Source: Anaeramoeba flamelloides (taxonomy: Eukaryota > Metamonada > Anaeramoebidae). Taken from it: a stretch of DNA of 64,000 nt. A program made the translations under genes and the position numbers. The stretch's first letter is position 1. The number at the start of each line of letters is the position of its first letter. A model generated the notes under the pieces. That model did not search any database, was not told the DNA's origin, and was given only the letters and a program-made list of their open reading frames with translations. The stretch covers positions 2,857,001 through 2,921,000 of the forward strand of contig JANTQA010000070.1 in NCBI GenBank assembly GCA_027625915.1, read 5' to 3'. Shown piece by piece: positions 23,693-36,000 of the stretch.

Positions 23693-24655
23693 TTAATTGG
23701 TAAATAACGATCTAGAGGAAAACTTTGAAAAACAATTTCTTTGATGATTTGGTGAATTGTACGATTATAGTCAAGACATGCCCCCCCCTTTCAAAACAAT
23801 AAATAATTCTTTAAAACTTTTCATTTCAACAACAGATAAAAATTGAAAAACAAAATCAAAAAAGTTGAAAAACAACTTTTACCGAAAAAGTTCGTACCCT
23901 TGAGAATGTTAAGTTATTCTGTTATTACACTTTCGCTTCTCAAAAAGAATTTTCATTCTTAAAAAATTGGACAAATATAAAAAAAAATATTTTTGTTATC
24001 TTTACCTTTTCATGTATACTTTTTTTCAATCTTTATAAACCCTGTTTCAAATAAATTTTGTCAAGATCTTCCGATTCGAAAACTCAAAATTGAAAAAAAT
24101 TGTTTGAAAAAATTAAAATTAAAATTTATTTTATGAAAAGGAAAATTAGAGGAATTAAAATTTTATACAGAAAGTTTATACAAGATTAATAATCAAAAAT
24201 TGAATTAATTTCATATCCAATTGATTTTATGTTGATCTTTGATGTTTTTTCATTGTAATATTAATAAAATGTAATTTCTAAAAGACGAAAAAAAATTTTT
24301 TTTTATTATTATGATAATAACAATATTTGAGATTAATTTGATAATTTAAATAATTTAAATTGAATATATGAGAGTTAAAATGCAAGTCTAATACTCTAAA
24401 AGTAAATTTTATTGATAAATACAAATCACTGTTTAAGAAAATTGTCTTTTTTTTTTGATTTGGTATATTTTTAAACCATAATATCCAACAAAACATTTTA
24501 TTTGTTTAAATAGACATACTTTGTAAAATACGATGAACCCTTAAATATTCTTTGCCAATAAATGCTGTCAAGTTCAAAGAATTATGATTTACAAAAAGGG
24601 AAACTCAAAACAAAACTCACAAATTAAAACATTTTTTTGAATTTATGAGTAGTAA

Positions 24656-24853
24656 TACAGTTAGTTCAATTTTTAAAACAAAACTGCTACGAAATTTAAT
24701 ACACAATAAAAATCTCAAATTAAAGCACAAAATTCAGATTCTAGAAAAATAAATTGTAAAAAAAAACAATTATAAATTTTGTGCCTTAATTTGAGATTTT
24801 TTTTTCCCTAAATTTCAATGAAAGTTTGTGCCTTAAAAGGGGAACTGACCATA
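24656..24853. mobile_element. TACAGTTAG foldback MITE, copy 4 (worn), plus solo end
   Basis: A diverged 198 bp copy (TACAGTTAGTTCAATTTTTA.. to ..GGGGAACTGACCATA). The order of arms and loop is kept, but many positions have changed. A lone terminus, AAAAGTGAAACTGACTGTA, lies at 25421-25443 with no partner arm nearby. No coding sequence. Confidence 0.7.
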
Positions 24854-25137
24854 GAAAAGTCTAAAAATTAAATTTCAAAAATAATTTAAAAAGTTTAATC
24901 TTACTAACCCAATAAAATTATCTACCAATTTAATTTGTGAATTTTTAAAAGTAAAATTTCAATAATAGATATATTTTATCGAATGACTATAATAACACTA
25001 AATAAGATTGAAATATTTCTGTGATTACTAATAATTATAAGCGTACCAACATAAATATATTTATTCATTTTGGGGTTGCATAATAATCTAAATTAATAGT
25101 GAAAATAAAAAAAAATAAAATGATCTTTTGATTGCAC

Positions 25138-25245
25138 TCATTTTCCATTTATGAGATTATTTGCCCCTTGATCATTTTTTGGTAAATGTTTAGCAACTTC
25201 AATAAACCAATCCCCATCTAATCCATTTAATTCGACCCTTTGGAC
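25138..25245 (-). other. Exon-like fragment, unrecognised
   Basis: On the minus strand an acceptor-like ATGAG is followed by an open 36-codon block, VQRVELNGLDGDWFIEVAKH, then LPKNDQGANNLINGK and TGA. The codons and residues look strongly coding against the surrounding AT-rich DNA. DWF.E.AKHLP loosely recalls Myb/SANT helices, but with too little sequence to assign. No neighbouring exons were found, so it is probably a relic or an isolated exon. Confidence 0.3.
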
Positions 25246-27159
25246 TCATAAAAGATCAACATACCTAAAATTTTTATTTATATAAAATTATAAAAATAAA
25301 AGCAAATAACGATAATTCACGGATTAACAAAAGTTTACAAAATTCATAAAAAAAGTTAAGAAAATAATTATTTTTTGAAATTAAAATTAATTGTAAAGAT
25401 TTAATTTTTTAAAAATAAATAATTAAAAGTGAAACTGACTGTAATTCAATAATAAAATTTTTATTATGAATTTTGAACACGAACAAACAAAAAAATATTT
25501 TTAACCTTTTTTATTTCATTATCATTCGAACAGGACGATGAAATAATCAACCCACGAATTGGAAAAATAATCACATTTTTTAAAAATTGAATATTAATCC
25601 ACTTCAAATGCAATATTTCTATCACAAAACTAATGTTAATGAGATAATATCAAAAATACATAAAACATTTGAGTTAAAGAAAACAAAAACCAAAACAGAA
25701 ATAACTGAACAAAATTAATTCTAATACAAATTATCTATTAGAAAAGTATATATAGATATAAGATTATATTAGTAAATGTATCAACAATTGAAACTTTATT
25801 CTATTACCAAAAGGGTCTTAATGAAAACAAAAAAAAAAATTCCCATTTTAATAGGCATTATTTTATTTAACAACCCAAAAAATAATAGACCCCCAAAAAA
25901 AAAAAAAAAAAAAAAAAAAAACAAATAAAAAAAAAAAATATAAATATAAATTCTACCAAACCCATATTCAAAAATTGGAGTTTGTGGGGTTATTAAATCT
26001 TTCTTTTAATATAAAAATTTAATAAACAAGAAAATAAAATTTTTTTTAGTGTCTGTACATTTTTTCATAATCATTATAAAATCCAAAAAGGTATAACAAT
26101 AATGTCAAAAACAGTCAACAAATCCAAAAATAAATAAAAACATAATGGCTAATATTATAAGATCTTTTTTTAACATGATTGTCAAAAGATTTCAATTTAA
26201 CATTATTCATTATTTTCACATTTACCCTTTCTTATACAGTGTATAGCATCAATCGGCAAAATAATTCTTTCTTCGCAAATTTAAAATGTCTTGTAAAATA
26301 AGGTAATTCCATTTTTTTTTTTTTTTTTTTTTGGAATTTTATTTTAGGTAAGCTTTCTTCAAGTTTGTGAAGAAAGAGTAAAATTTCCAAAGATTACATT
26401 CTAAACACATAATAAAAATATGAAATTAATGAATATCCTTAACTTTTGTAAAATATTGATATGATAGATTTGTAAAATTTTTTTCTTTTAATCTTTTTAA
26501 ACTGTATTTTTTGACATTTGAAGAAAAAACACAAAAAAAATCATCAAACAAGGCCAATCTTGAAGATTTCAAATTCTGATTATTTCTTAAAATATCATTA
26601 TAAAATTTTATCAGATTAACAAAATTATAAACTCAAATAAATTATACTGTAAAAAGGTAAACTATTCCTATTAATGTTGTCAAAATTGCTGATTTTCAAA
26701 TTATGGTTTCCTCAATATCTTATTATTTTATTGCAAGACAGATCAACCTTAAAATTCAAAAATATCAAACTCTTAAAATTCTTGAAATTTCGGGTTGATC
26801 GCAACAAAGAGTAAAGTTCTTTAATCTTTGAAGCTCTTTAAAATAGAAATTAAAAATCCAAGAATTTGAAAAAAAAAGTTTTCATTTTTTTTAATTTCCT
26901 TCTATTTTTATCATTTAAAGGTAAAACATATTTTTTTTTTTTTGAAGAACCACACAAAAACAAACAATACACTCTTTAGATTTTTTTGTTTTTTTTTTTC
27001 CCAAAACTTGTTCCTTTGAAGATTTAACTTTTAATCTTTTTTCTTTGATTTCCAAAATCGTTTATTTTTCTGTTGTCAAAAAAAAAACTGAACGCAACAA
27101 CAAAAAACACCAACAAATACAAAAAAACAAAAATACAAAAAAACAAAAAAAGACTGATT
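25246..27159. other. Noncoding stretch upstream of the uS2 gene
   Basis: Nothing beyond homopolymers is recognised: A24-like tracts near 25897-25940 and T runs near 26313, 26931 and 26980. The last 150 bp should hold the uS2 promoter and 5' UTR, which are A-rich just before the ATG. Confidence 0.5.
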
Positions 27160-27666
27160 ATGAGCAAATCCCAAAAGAATTTCAAAAAGAAAAACCAAAG
27201 AAAAAACCAGAACAAAAAGAAAGTTAAAAAAACAAAAAAAAAAGTTGTTGAATTACCAAGCGCACACACATACATCAGCAAAAAGCAAAGAAATGACGAT
27301 CTCAAAAAAATGATTGCATGTAACTGTCAAGTTGGAACACACAATTTAGAAAAACAAATGGGAGATTATGTTTACAAAAGAAGAAAAGAAGGTGTCTATA
27401 TCATCAACATTGCACAAGCCTGGGAAAAGCTCATGTTTGCAGCCCGAGTAATCGCCTCGATCCCAAACCCTGAAGATGTTGTCCTTGTTTCTGCCAGGCC
27501 TTATGGACAAAGAGCCATCCTTAAATTCTCCAAATATCTTGGTGTCAAGGCTTTAGCTGGAAGATTCATCCCAGGTACATTCACTAATCAAATCCAAAAA
27601 AGCTTTTCTTGAACCTCTTTTTGATCATTGCTACAGACCCAAGAACTGATGCTCAAGTAATTCATT

Positions 27667-27730
<64 letters not shown>

Positions 27731-28376
27731 CAAAAGAAACAGAACCAAAAAACTCTTCAAAAAAAAAAACTCTTTTTTTTTTTTAATAAAATGTTCAAAA
27801 AAGATCAAAATTTAACAACCAAAACTAAACAAACTCTTTTATTTTTTTTTTTGTCTTCTTTTTATTTTTCTTTTCTTCTTTTTATTTTTCTTTCAAAAAC
27901 AAAACGCAACAATTTTCATATTTGTGGAAAATTAGCCAATTAGAGAAGCTAGTTATGCCAACATCCCAGTTATCTGTTTGTGTGATACAGACTCACCCTT
28001 AAACTTTGTTGATGTTGCCATCCCATGTAACAACAAAGGAAAATACTCGATTGGATTCATTTATTGGTTACTTGCCAGAGAAGTCTTGAGACTCAAAGGG
28101 ATGTCAAGAGAAAAAGAATGGGAGGTCATGCCAGATCTGTTCTTTTACAGAGACCAATCAGAAATCGAGGAACAACTGGAAGAAGAAGAACGTAAAAAAC
28201 GAGAAGAAGAAGAAGCCAGAAGAGAACAAGAAAACGAATCTGAACCAGAATCGGAAAAATCTGATAATGAATCTTCAGTTGAAGAAGTTGCATCTTCTGA
28301 TAACGAAGAGGATGCGTGGGGTGAAGAAAAATGGGACGAAAAAGAAAAAGAAAAAGGTGAAGAATGGAATGATTAA
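27160..28376 (+). CDS. RPSA: 40S ribosomal protein SA / uS2 (laminin-receptor family)
   Basis: CDS join(27160..27656, 27936..28376), about 311 residues. The protein sits on the head-platform junction of the small ribosomal subunit and helps 40S assembly. Family signatures in order: [34 protein letters not shown]-like [38 protein letters not shown]; then in exon 2 [39 protein letters not shown] and [11 protein letters not shown]. The acidic tail ends [18 protein letters not shown] 27160 is the first ATG in frame and gives a lysine-rich N-terminal extension of about 40 residues not usual in the family. Intron 27657-27935 has donor GTAATT and acceptor ATTAG. Two surplus T bases in runs at 27604-27607 and 27618-27622 shift the frame within 18 nt. 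Ignoring them restores [11 protein letters not shown] and the correct splice phase, so sequencing error is likely. Confidence 0.9.
27669..27730 (+). repeat. T62 tract in the uS2 intron
   Basis: An uninterrupted run of about 62 T lies 12 nt after the donor of the uS2 intron. It is the longest homopolymer in the window. It may act as a long polypyrimidine tract, but it is far from the acceptor (over 200 nt). Its length should be treated as approximate, since such runs are error-prone. Confidence 0.8.
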
Positions 28377-28789
28377 GCATTTGAAACATATTTCTTTTTC
28401 CAAAAAAAAAAAAAATCAAAAAAAAGAAAATTTAGGGATTTTTTATCTTAATTTTTTTATTTAGAGACATCCAATAAATAGTTGAAATTTTTTTCTCATA
28501 AACATTTAAATTTAAATATATAATTTGTTGTTTTTACATTCTGATACTAAATAATTATTTATAATATTAATCATTGTTTTTTTTTCAATCATTGAGGAAC
28601 ACCACTTTCAATTTTTAATTGTGATCCACAATCATTTTGCATTTAAAAAGATCTAATATCGAAGTTATTAAAAAATACTTTTTTTTTTTTTATTTTTTTT
28701 ATTATTTCAAAGAAAATATTTAACACTAAATTTGATAGTTATTGGCTTGAGAGACAGAACTCTAAACAAAGTTAATAAATAATTGTAGT

Positions 28790-29105
28790 CTCCATTTCAC
28801 CCAAAAGACCCAGCCAAAAATGAAAAATTCTCATTTTTTTTCAGAATTGACCAACACACTATTGTTCAGAAATAAGTGAAATAATTAACTTCAAATGAGT
28901 TAATATTCATAAAAGAGATTCCTGAAAAAATGAAAAATTTTCGAAAAAAATAAAATGTTAAAAAAAAATTTTGGGCTCTTTCATTGGAATATCGAATACA
29001 AAATTTGTCAATTTCTTGAGAAAATAAAGATTTTTGACAAGAAGGTTTTTTACTAGTAAATGCATTTATTTTAATAGAAATTACAAAGCTTCAATTTTCT
29101 TGTGG
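28790..29105 (+). repeat. Composite dispersed repeat, segment E copy
   Basis: Matches 12050-12375 in the same orientation (TCCATTTCACCCAAA, AGCCAAAAATGAAAA, TCAATTTTCTTGT). Segments D and C do not follow. The remainder of 28377-30078 between the uS2 and Sec23 stop codons shows no gene, only AT-rich sequence; the two genes are convergent. Confidence 0.55.
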
Positions 29106-30078
29106 TTAATTTGGAGTTTTCAAACTTTTTTTTTTTTTGAATTGATTTTTTTAAAAAAAAAAAAAGAAAAGATGAAATAATAAAAAAAAAATAATTAGAA
29201 ACTTAACCTTTTATCTTTTATCATATTTAAATAATTCATATACATATACTGGATGATTTAATAACATAATTTGATTCTATTTCAATAAATTAGCCAGAAT
29301 GATACACACCCAAAAAAAAAAAAAAAAAATACGAAATGGATACCAATTAATTATAAGCATTTAGTAAAAAAATAATAATTTTTTGTTCAACAATCTTTAT
29401 AATAGATTATATTTGGAGTAATTTGAATTATATTTAGCTAATATAATGTTCTTTCAAATACAACATATTGTAATAATAGACATTATAATGGTAATGAGAA
29501 CCCCTTAAGTAAACTTATTTCAAAATCATTGGCCATTAAAAATCAAATTTTATAAAAAAAAATATTTATAAATTGAAGTTATCTCTTATAATAAAAAAAA
29601 AACTAATTTAATATTTAGTTCTATATACGAGAGAAATATTTGTTTTTCATCTAAAAATAAAATAAAAAAAGTAATAAAAAATTTGGCCATTTATTAAGAA
29701 ATTTAGTTTATATATCTCCCACAATAAAAACAATTAAATTTTGTTTGATGTTTCATTAATTGGAAATTTTTAATCTTTCTAAAAAACGTAAAAAATGATT
29801 TTTCATATATTATAAAGTTTCCTGAGCTTCTAAGGATAATTATAATAATCAAAAAATATTTACTATTATCAATTTAGCTAAAAAAAAAAAAAAAAAAATG
29901 ATTAATTTGAAAATATTACATCTTAGTGTTAAAATGGATATTTATAAAAAAGCAAAAAAATAAGGAAAATTAATAATAATTAAAATATATTAAATTCTTG
30001 ATTATTTCAACAAAATTGAAAAATAATATTAAATACGAAAATGAAAATAAAAATAGAAATAGAAATAAAAAGAAATAA

Positions 30079-33000
30079 CTAATCTAAGTCTATGACGACT
30101 TTTTTTAAATGATTCATAAAATCATTAAAGCTAACGTCATCAGTTAAATCAGAATTTTCATTTTGATTGCTATTATATAAATTATTAGATCCTTTTCGAG
30201 AGGAAGGGTTTAATCTAGAGAGTAGGAATCTAGCTGGGCTTGAGCCTTGATCACATTCAATAAATCTAGGATAAGGGAATCTACCAGACATGATTATTTT
30301 TGCTTCTTGTTTGGGGAGTTCTAAAAAGGTTGCAAAATCCTTATATTCTTCCATTTCATGATACCCCTGTTTTATCCAGTTTTTGATTTGCTTGCCATGG
30401 TGTATTAAAACTAAAAAGAACGAATCCAATAATAAAATGTTATCTTTTTGAACAGAATCCATTTCTAATAAAACGGGTTTTGGCGGACCGTTCATTGTAA
30501 ATGAATGCAAAACCGGTTGAAACATTAAAATTGAATTAGAAATGTTTTCTTTATATAGAGAATGGGAAAAATAAGTAGATTCATCTGGGCTATCTCCAAA
30601 AATATTCATAAAATGACTTCTTCTGAAATGGAACATAAATTGGGGGTAATAGGAAAAATAAGGAGAAAGTTGAAAACTGGAAACACTATTTTTATTAAAA
30701 TTTGCAAACTTTTTGCAGACTTGGATTAAAGATTTATCCATCCACCTTAAAATGGTACCAATTTTCTCTGTTTTTGCTCTCATAACAGCCAATCTTGATA
30801 CTAGAACGGCAGCTGCCTCTTGGTCAAATGATTGTTTTATAATGTTTGGATTAGAAGCAAAATCACTGAATTTGTGGCCAGACGTGGTCACTCTGATTTT
30901 AATATTGCCATCGGAATCATATGAAATTGTTTTAAATTGAATGATCCCAACTCTTTTCGGATCGACGGGATTTTTTTCATTTTTAATTACAGAAAAATAA
31001 AATCCTAATGTCGTGCGCGAATCCAAGGTATTAAGTTTCCATCTATTTGTTTTACCATTTCCAATGGAAAACTATTTATTGTAATTTATTTATTTAGTTA
31101 TCAAGTTAATTATATTTATAATCAATATTTATTTAATTTTTAAAAAAGCAATAAATAAATTATTAAAAAAAAATTTGTATATTATAAATTCAAATTAAAG
31201 TTTTAATTTTACGATTTTTATTTAAATATGATACAAACAAATCTTTTAATATAATACTATATACCAGGTGATATACTTATATATAGAACTACTTTAAAAT
31301 GTTTAATTTCTTTATGGAAAAATATTATCATCATGTTATTTAAAAATTTCGATTAGAATCAAAAAAAGAGATCCCCTCCATTTTATTTTTCATTTTTTAA
31401 TATTTTGGTTAATTTATTATTTAACTAAAAAAACAAAGAAAAAAAAATAATTTCAAAAGTCACCTTGATTTATTGTAAATAATGAATTTCTCGGAGATGG
31501 TGTATATTATTCGAGCAATTGCAATTAATTTTGTATTTTTTGTTTAATTTTAAAGAGGAATTTTGAAATTAAATTTTAATTTTTTTTCTCAAATTTTTAA
31601 AAAATCTGTTTGTTTCGATGATATAGTTTTTAAAAGCAATAATAACCATATAAAATTATCAATAACTGGTTCGTTAGAAAAAAATATAATTAAAAATAAT
31701 TTAAATCATGAAATTTTTTTTAGTTTTTTTCAAAAGTTTAAATTTTGATTTTAATAGTTGGTACTTTTGTCATTGACAAAATAACAAAAATATCAAATTT
31801 TGATTTTTTTTTCCATTTTTTCCCCTTGCTGAATCTTCTTTATATTGTGAAGAAGTGTTACAAAGAAAAAAGATCAGGTGGTTACTTGCTAATATCGGAG
31901 AGACTGAAACGTGGAAGTATGGACAATTTGAAAATAAAATCTATTAAGCAAAGGCAAAAAATGTCCAAAGGTTTAAGAAAATTCAGATCAAGAAGAAAAA
32001 AGAAATTAAAACAACAATTAAACAAAGATCCCCAAATGAACACACATGATCAATTATCAAATTAAATTAATTAAAAGTATCGTGGCTGTGATTTTGGGAG
32101 TCTTTAATTAAAGATAGCATTGTTTTTTTTTTTTTTTTTGATTTTTTACCAATTTACTCTTATAAAACCCTTTTTAAATTTCAATTTTGTTTTTTTTTCT
32201 TTTTTTCAATTCATTTTTTTGATTTTGCTTTTTAAACATAAAAAAATTTGGGTGTGTTTTTCCCTTGAACAATCGTGAAATCTATTGTTTTAAGTAAAAT
32301 CACATTTTAGAAAATTTTAATTAAAAGTACATTTAGAGTGTAATTTACACTTCTTTAATAATAATAAAAAAAAAAAAAAAAAATTCTCACATTCTCATTT
32401 TGCAATCTTTAATATACTATTACAACCCAGTTTTTTTTTTTTTAATTCAATAATTCGTTTTTAAACTATTTGAATTCTTTTTTTTCGATATTGAAAAAAA
32501 AAATATATGTCCAAAAGGTTTTTTATTTTATTTTGCAGTAATCATATTTAATTTTAAAGATCCAAGACTTTTATCTCTTTAATTTAAATTAAAACTCTCT
32601 TAATCTTCTTAAAAAAAAATATTGGAAATTAATTTTATTTTCCACAATAAATAAGTATTGTTTGTTAAAAAAATCTATTATAGTAGTGAAAAAAATCCCG
32701 AACAAGATTTTTAATTATTTATATTCGTAAAATTGTTATGTAATGGCAAATATTTTCAATCAAATCCTTTTTATAAATAACCAAATTTTTTATGAATTCA
32801 ATAATAAACCCACCTAAAGTTCATTAAACTAGGTGTCTATAGAATACTCAAGTAATTGTTTGATAGCATAAGTAGATCAACTTTTTTTGAAAAACAATCA
32901 AGTTTTATAGATCTTTGCTAAGAGTTTGGAAAATGATAATTTTTATTCTTGTCTTTTGATTGATTGAATATTGTTTTGAGCAAGTGTAAGTTAATTAATA

Positions 33001-36000
33001 ATCATTCTAATAAGTAGGTGTGTGAGCTATAATTTTTAAATTTTGATTCTTAAAAAAAAAAGATTTGATTTTCAATAATAAAAAATTTCACAACAATTTT
33101 TAAAATATTCACAATTAAAAATCTTGTTCGGGATTTTTTTCAAGTTCTGTATTGTTTTCACTGCTATATATCAAAAATTAAAAAGCTATATTTTACCCAT
33201 ATTAAAACCAATTACAGGAAAATTTAATCAATTTTCTTTTTCAAACCTAAAATCTTCGAGTTTATGATAATTTCAAACTTTATCATTTTTCAGATAATCA
33301 TGTATCACTAATTTAGAATTTATAAAACACCAAAATCTTCTGATTGACTCTTGAGAAATAAAAATCCAAAAAGTAATCAAAATTTGAGATTTCTGGGATT
33401 TGTACTTTCAAAAAGTAATGAGAATATTCTGTTTTCTTTTGAACTTTTAGAATGAAGGTTCTTTGCTGTTTTTTTTTTTTTGTTGTTTTAACGTTTGGTT
33501 TGTCAAGGTGAGTCAACTTGTTAAAAAAAACTACAACAAAAAAATTTTTGTGTGTTCAAAAATTATTTTTTTTTTTTTTTCCAGCTTCTGAAAACTTTTT
33601 AAAGATCCCAATTTTGGTAGATCTGAATACTTTTTTCAAATTTAATGGTCTGGATTCAGGGTTAATTTATGAAAGGAAATTTTTTGAATTTTCTCTGAAA
33701 AAAAAAAAAAAAGTTCAAATTTCTAATACAATTTCCATTGATTTTGTACATAAAGAGTCAGATAAATATATTAGAAGATATCAAAAAAGAATTCTATATC
33801 TTTCCACATTTGCTATTTAATATTTGAAGATACGAAAATTCTAACTTGAGTTTTCTGATCTTTTTTTCATAAAGTCCCTTTTAGAGAAGTAATCAAGATT
33901 GGTTATCTTTTGGTTTATATGGTACCCTCAAAGATATAATTTAATAAAATAATTTGTTAATGAGATTCAATTTATACTTTACCATTGAAAAAAATAGTTT
34001 CTAAAATGTGAAAGATAACAGATTTTAAAATTGATCTTTAGCAAAATTAAAATCAAGATAGCTTAATTATCTTTAACTTCAGGGTTTATTTTCTAAATTC
34101 TTTTTGTTTTTGCAAGATTTTTCTTTTAATACCAATTACCAAATAGGACAAAATATTTAATTTTAATAATTTGTACTAAAAAATTGTAATGTTTGGTAAA
34201 CTTTTAATTTAAAAAGCATAATAATAGTTAATTAGTTACAAGAAAACATTTTTTTTAAAAAAAAGAGGAATATTCATATATTTGAATTGCAAAATATGAA
34301 TGAAAATCAAGATAAAAAAACAAAAATAAAATATTACTTCTTCATTAATTCTTGCACTTTTAGTTTTTGGTAAATTGTTACAATTGGCGATTGTACCTAA
34401 TATTTGTAATTCTGCTGAAACATTTACTTCGACACTTGCATTAAACTCAGTATTTAATAAACCATTTTCCTTTTCCTTTTCCTTTTCTTGTTCCTGTTCC
34501 TGTTCCTGTTCTTGTTCCTGTTCTTGTTTTTTTGTTGTTGTTTTTTTTTGACTAAATAAATATAATAAACTATTTGTAAAAATTTCAGAATTAAATTTAT
34601 CGGTAATTAATAAATCGCCACCAGTTTTGGATATTAAAGTTTTCATTTCATAACAACCAACTTGATCAAAAGAGCAACCAAAAAGATCAATTGAAATACC
34701 CAATTTACAAGCAACTTCTCCAAGATTGTCATAAAAATTAAATGCTTCCTTAGTATATTTCGAGGTTCCCTTCTGCAAATCATGATGTGATCTAATACGA
34801 TTTGTTAATTCTCGATCAACAACTTGACCTTTTCCTTTTGTACATGGACCAGACAAAAATGTTATGATCCTTCCTCCTAGGCAATTGGTTGGATTTATTT
34901 CATCTATGTTGTCCCAATTTAATTTTTTTAAATTAAATAATCTAGCAAATAATAATAATGCTACCTGTAGCCCCCCACCAACACATCTCTGTGGTCTTGT
35001 TTCAGTTCGGCTATTCCATGGATCTTTTTGCATATCTTCAAATATTTCTGATAATAAAAATTCACATTCTGAAATTGGCCGAAAGAATTTGTCGATACCA
35101 ATAGGGAATTCCGATTCTTGTTCTTCTTTTTGACTAAAAATAGGATTTCCTTTAATAGAGTTTAAAAATTTAAATTTTTAAAAAAAAAAAAAAAAAAAAA
35201 CAAGATTTAATTTTATATTCCATATAAATATTTACATTGAAAAGATTTTGTATTTTTTATAAAATTTTCTATTTTGAAAAACAATCGATTTCATATTTTT
35301 GTGTTTAGTAATAATGAAATCAAGCATTCTTAATTCCTTTTTTTTTTTTTTGCGATTTTTGTTTTTAATAAAAATTACTTTGTATTTTTCCTTGATTTTT
35401 AAACAAATGATATTAGCTAAGGTCTTAGATCAATAAATTTGTTTCTACAATAACTTTAGAACTTTAATCCATTAGTTTTTGTAAATGTGATTTCTAAAAA
35501 ATAGTAATGATATTTATTTATTTTTTTGTGACAACGATTGAATAAAAGCCTATTTCCATTATATGAAAGCAGTTTTTTAGAAACTTATTAGTTGATTTTG
35601 AGATGTATTTGTAATTTATGTTAGCTAGTAGAATGTAAGCTATTTTCAAAAAAGTGTTTTTAATTCATTTTTAAAAATATATTTATGAAACTCAATACTC
35701 AGAAAAATATTTAAATATAAAAAACCATTATTCATGATTTATTGAATCTTTATAGTAATTCAATTTTTTTCTTATTATTGTATTACCTTAATAAAAGATA
35801 TTAAAATTTCTGGATCTTGATTTTAGATGATTATGTTTCAAGGGTGAAAATTGGTGTTTTATTTTTTTTCTTTTTAATCGAAAAAATCGTTTTTCCTAAG
35901 AGGGTTTAATCCCAACAAAATTTACAATGGAATGGAAAAGCTTATTAATGTATTGTATTGTTTTAAAACCCGTTTGTGTCCTTACCATATTACCCTTTTT

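Noticed and set aside
31745-32065. Basic 106-residue frame (SKGLRKFRSRRKKKLKQQ)
   Set aside because: Lies in repeat C, and the frame is broken in the two other copies, so it is probably fortuitous.
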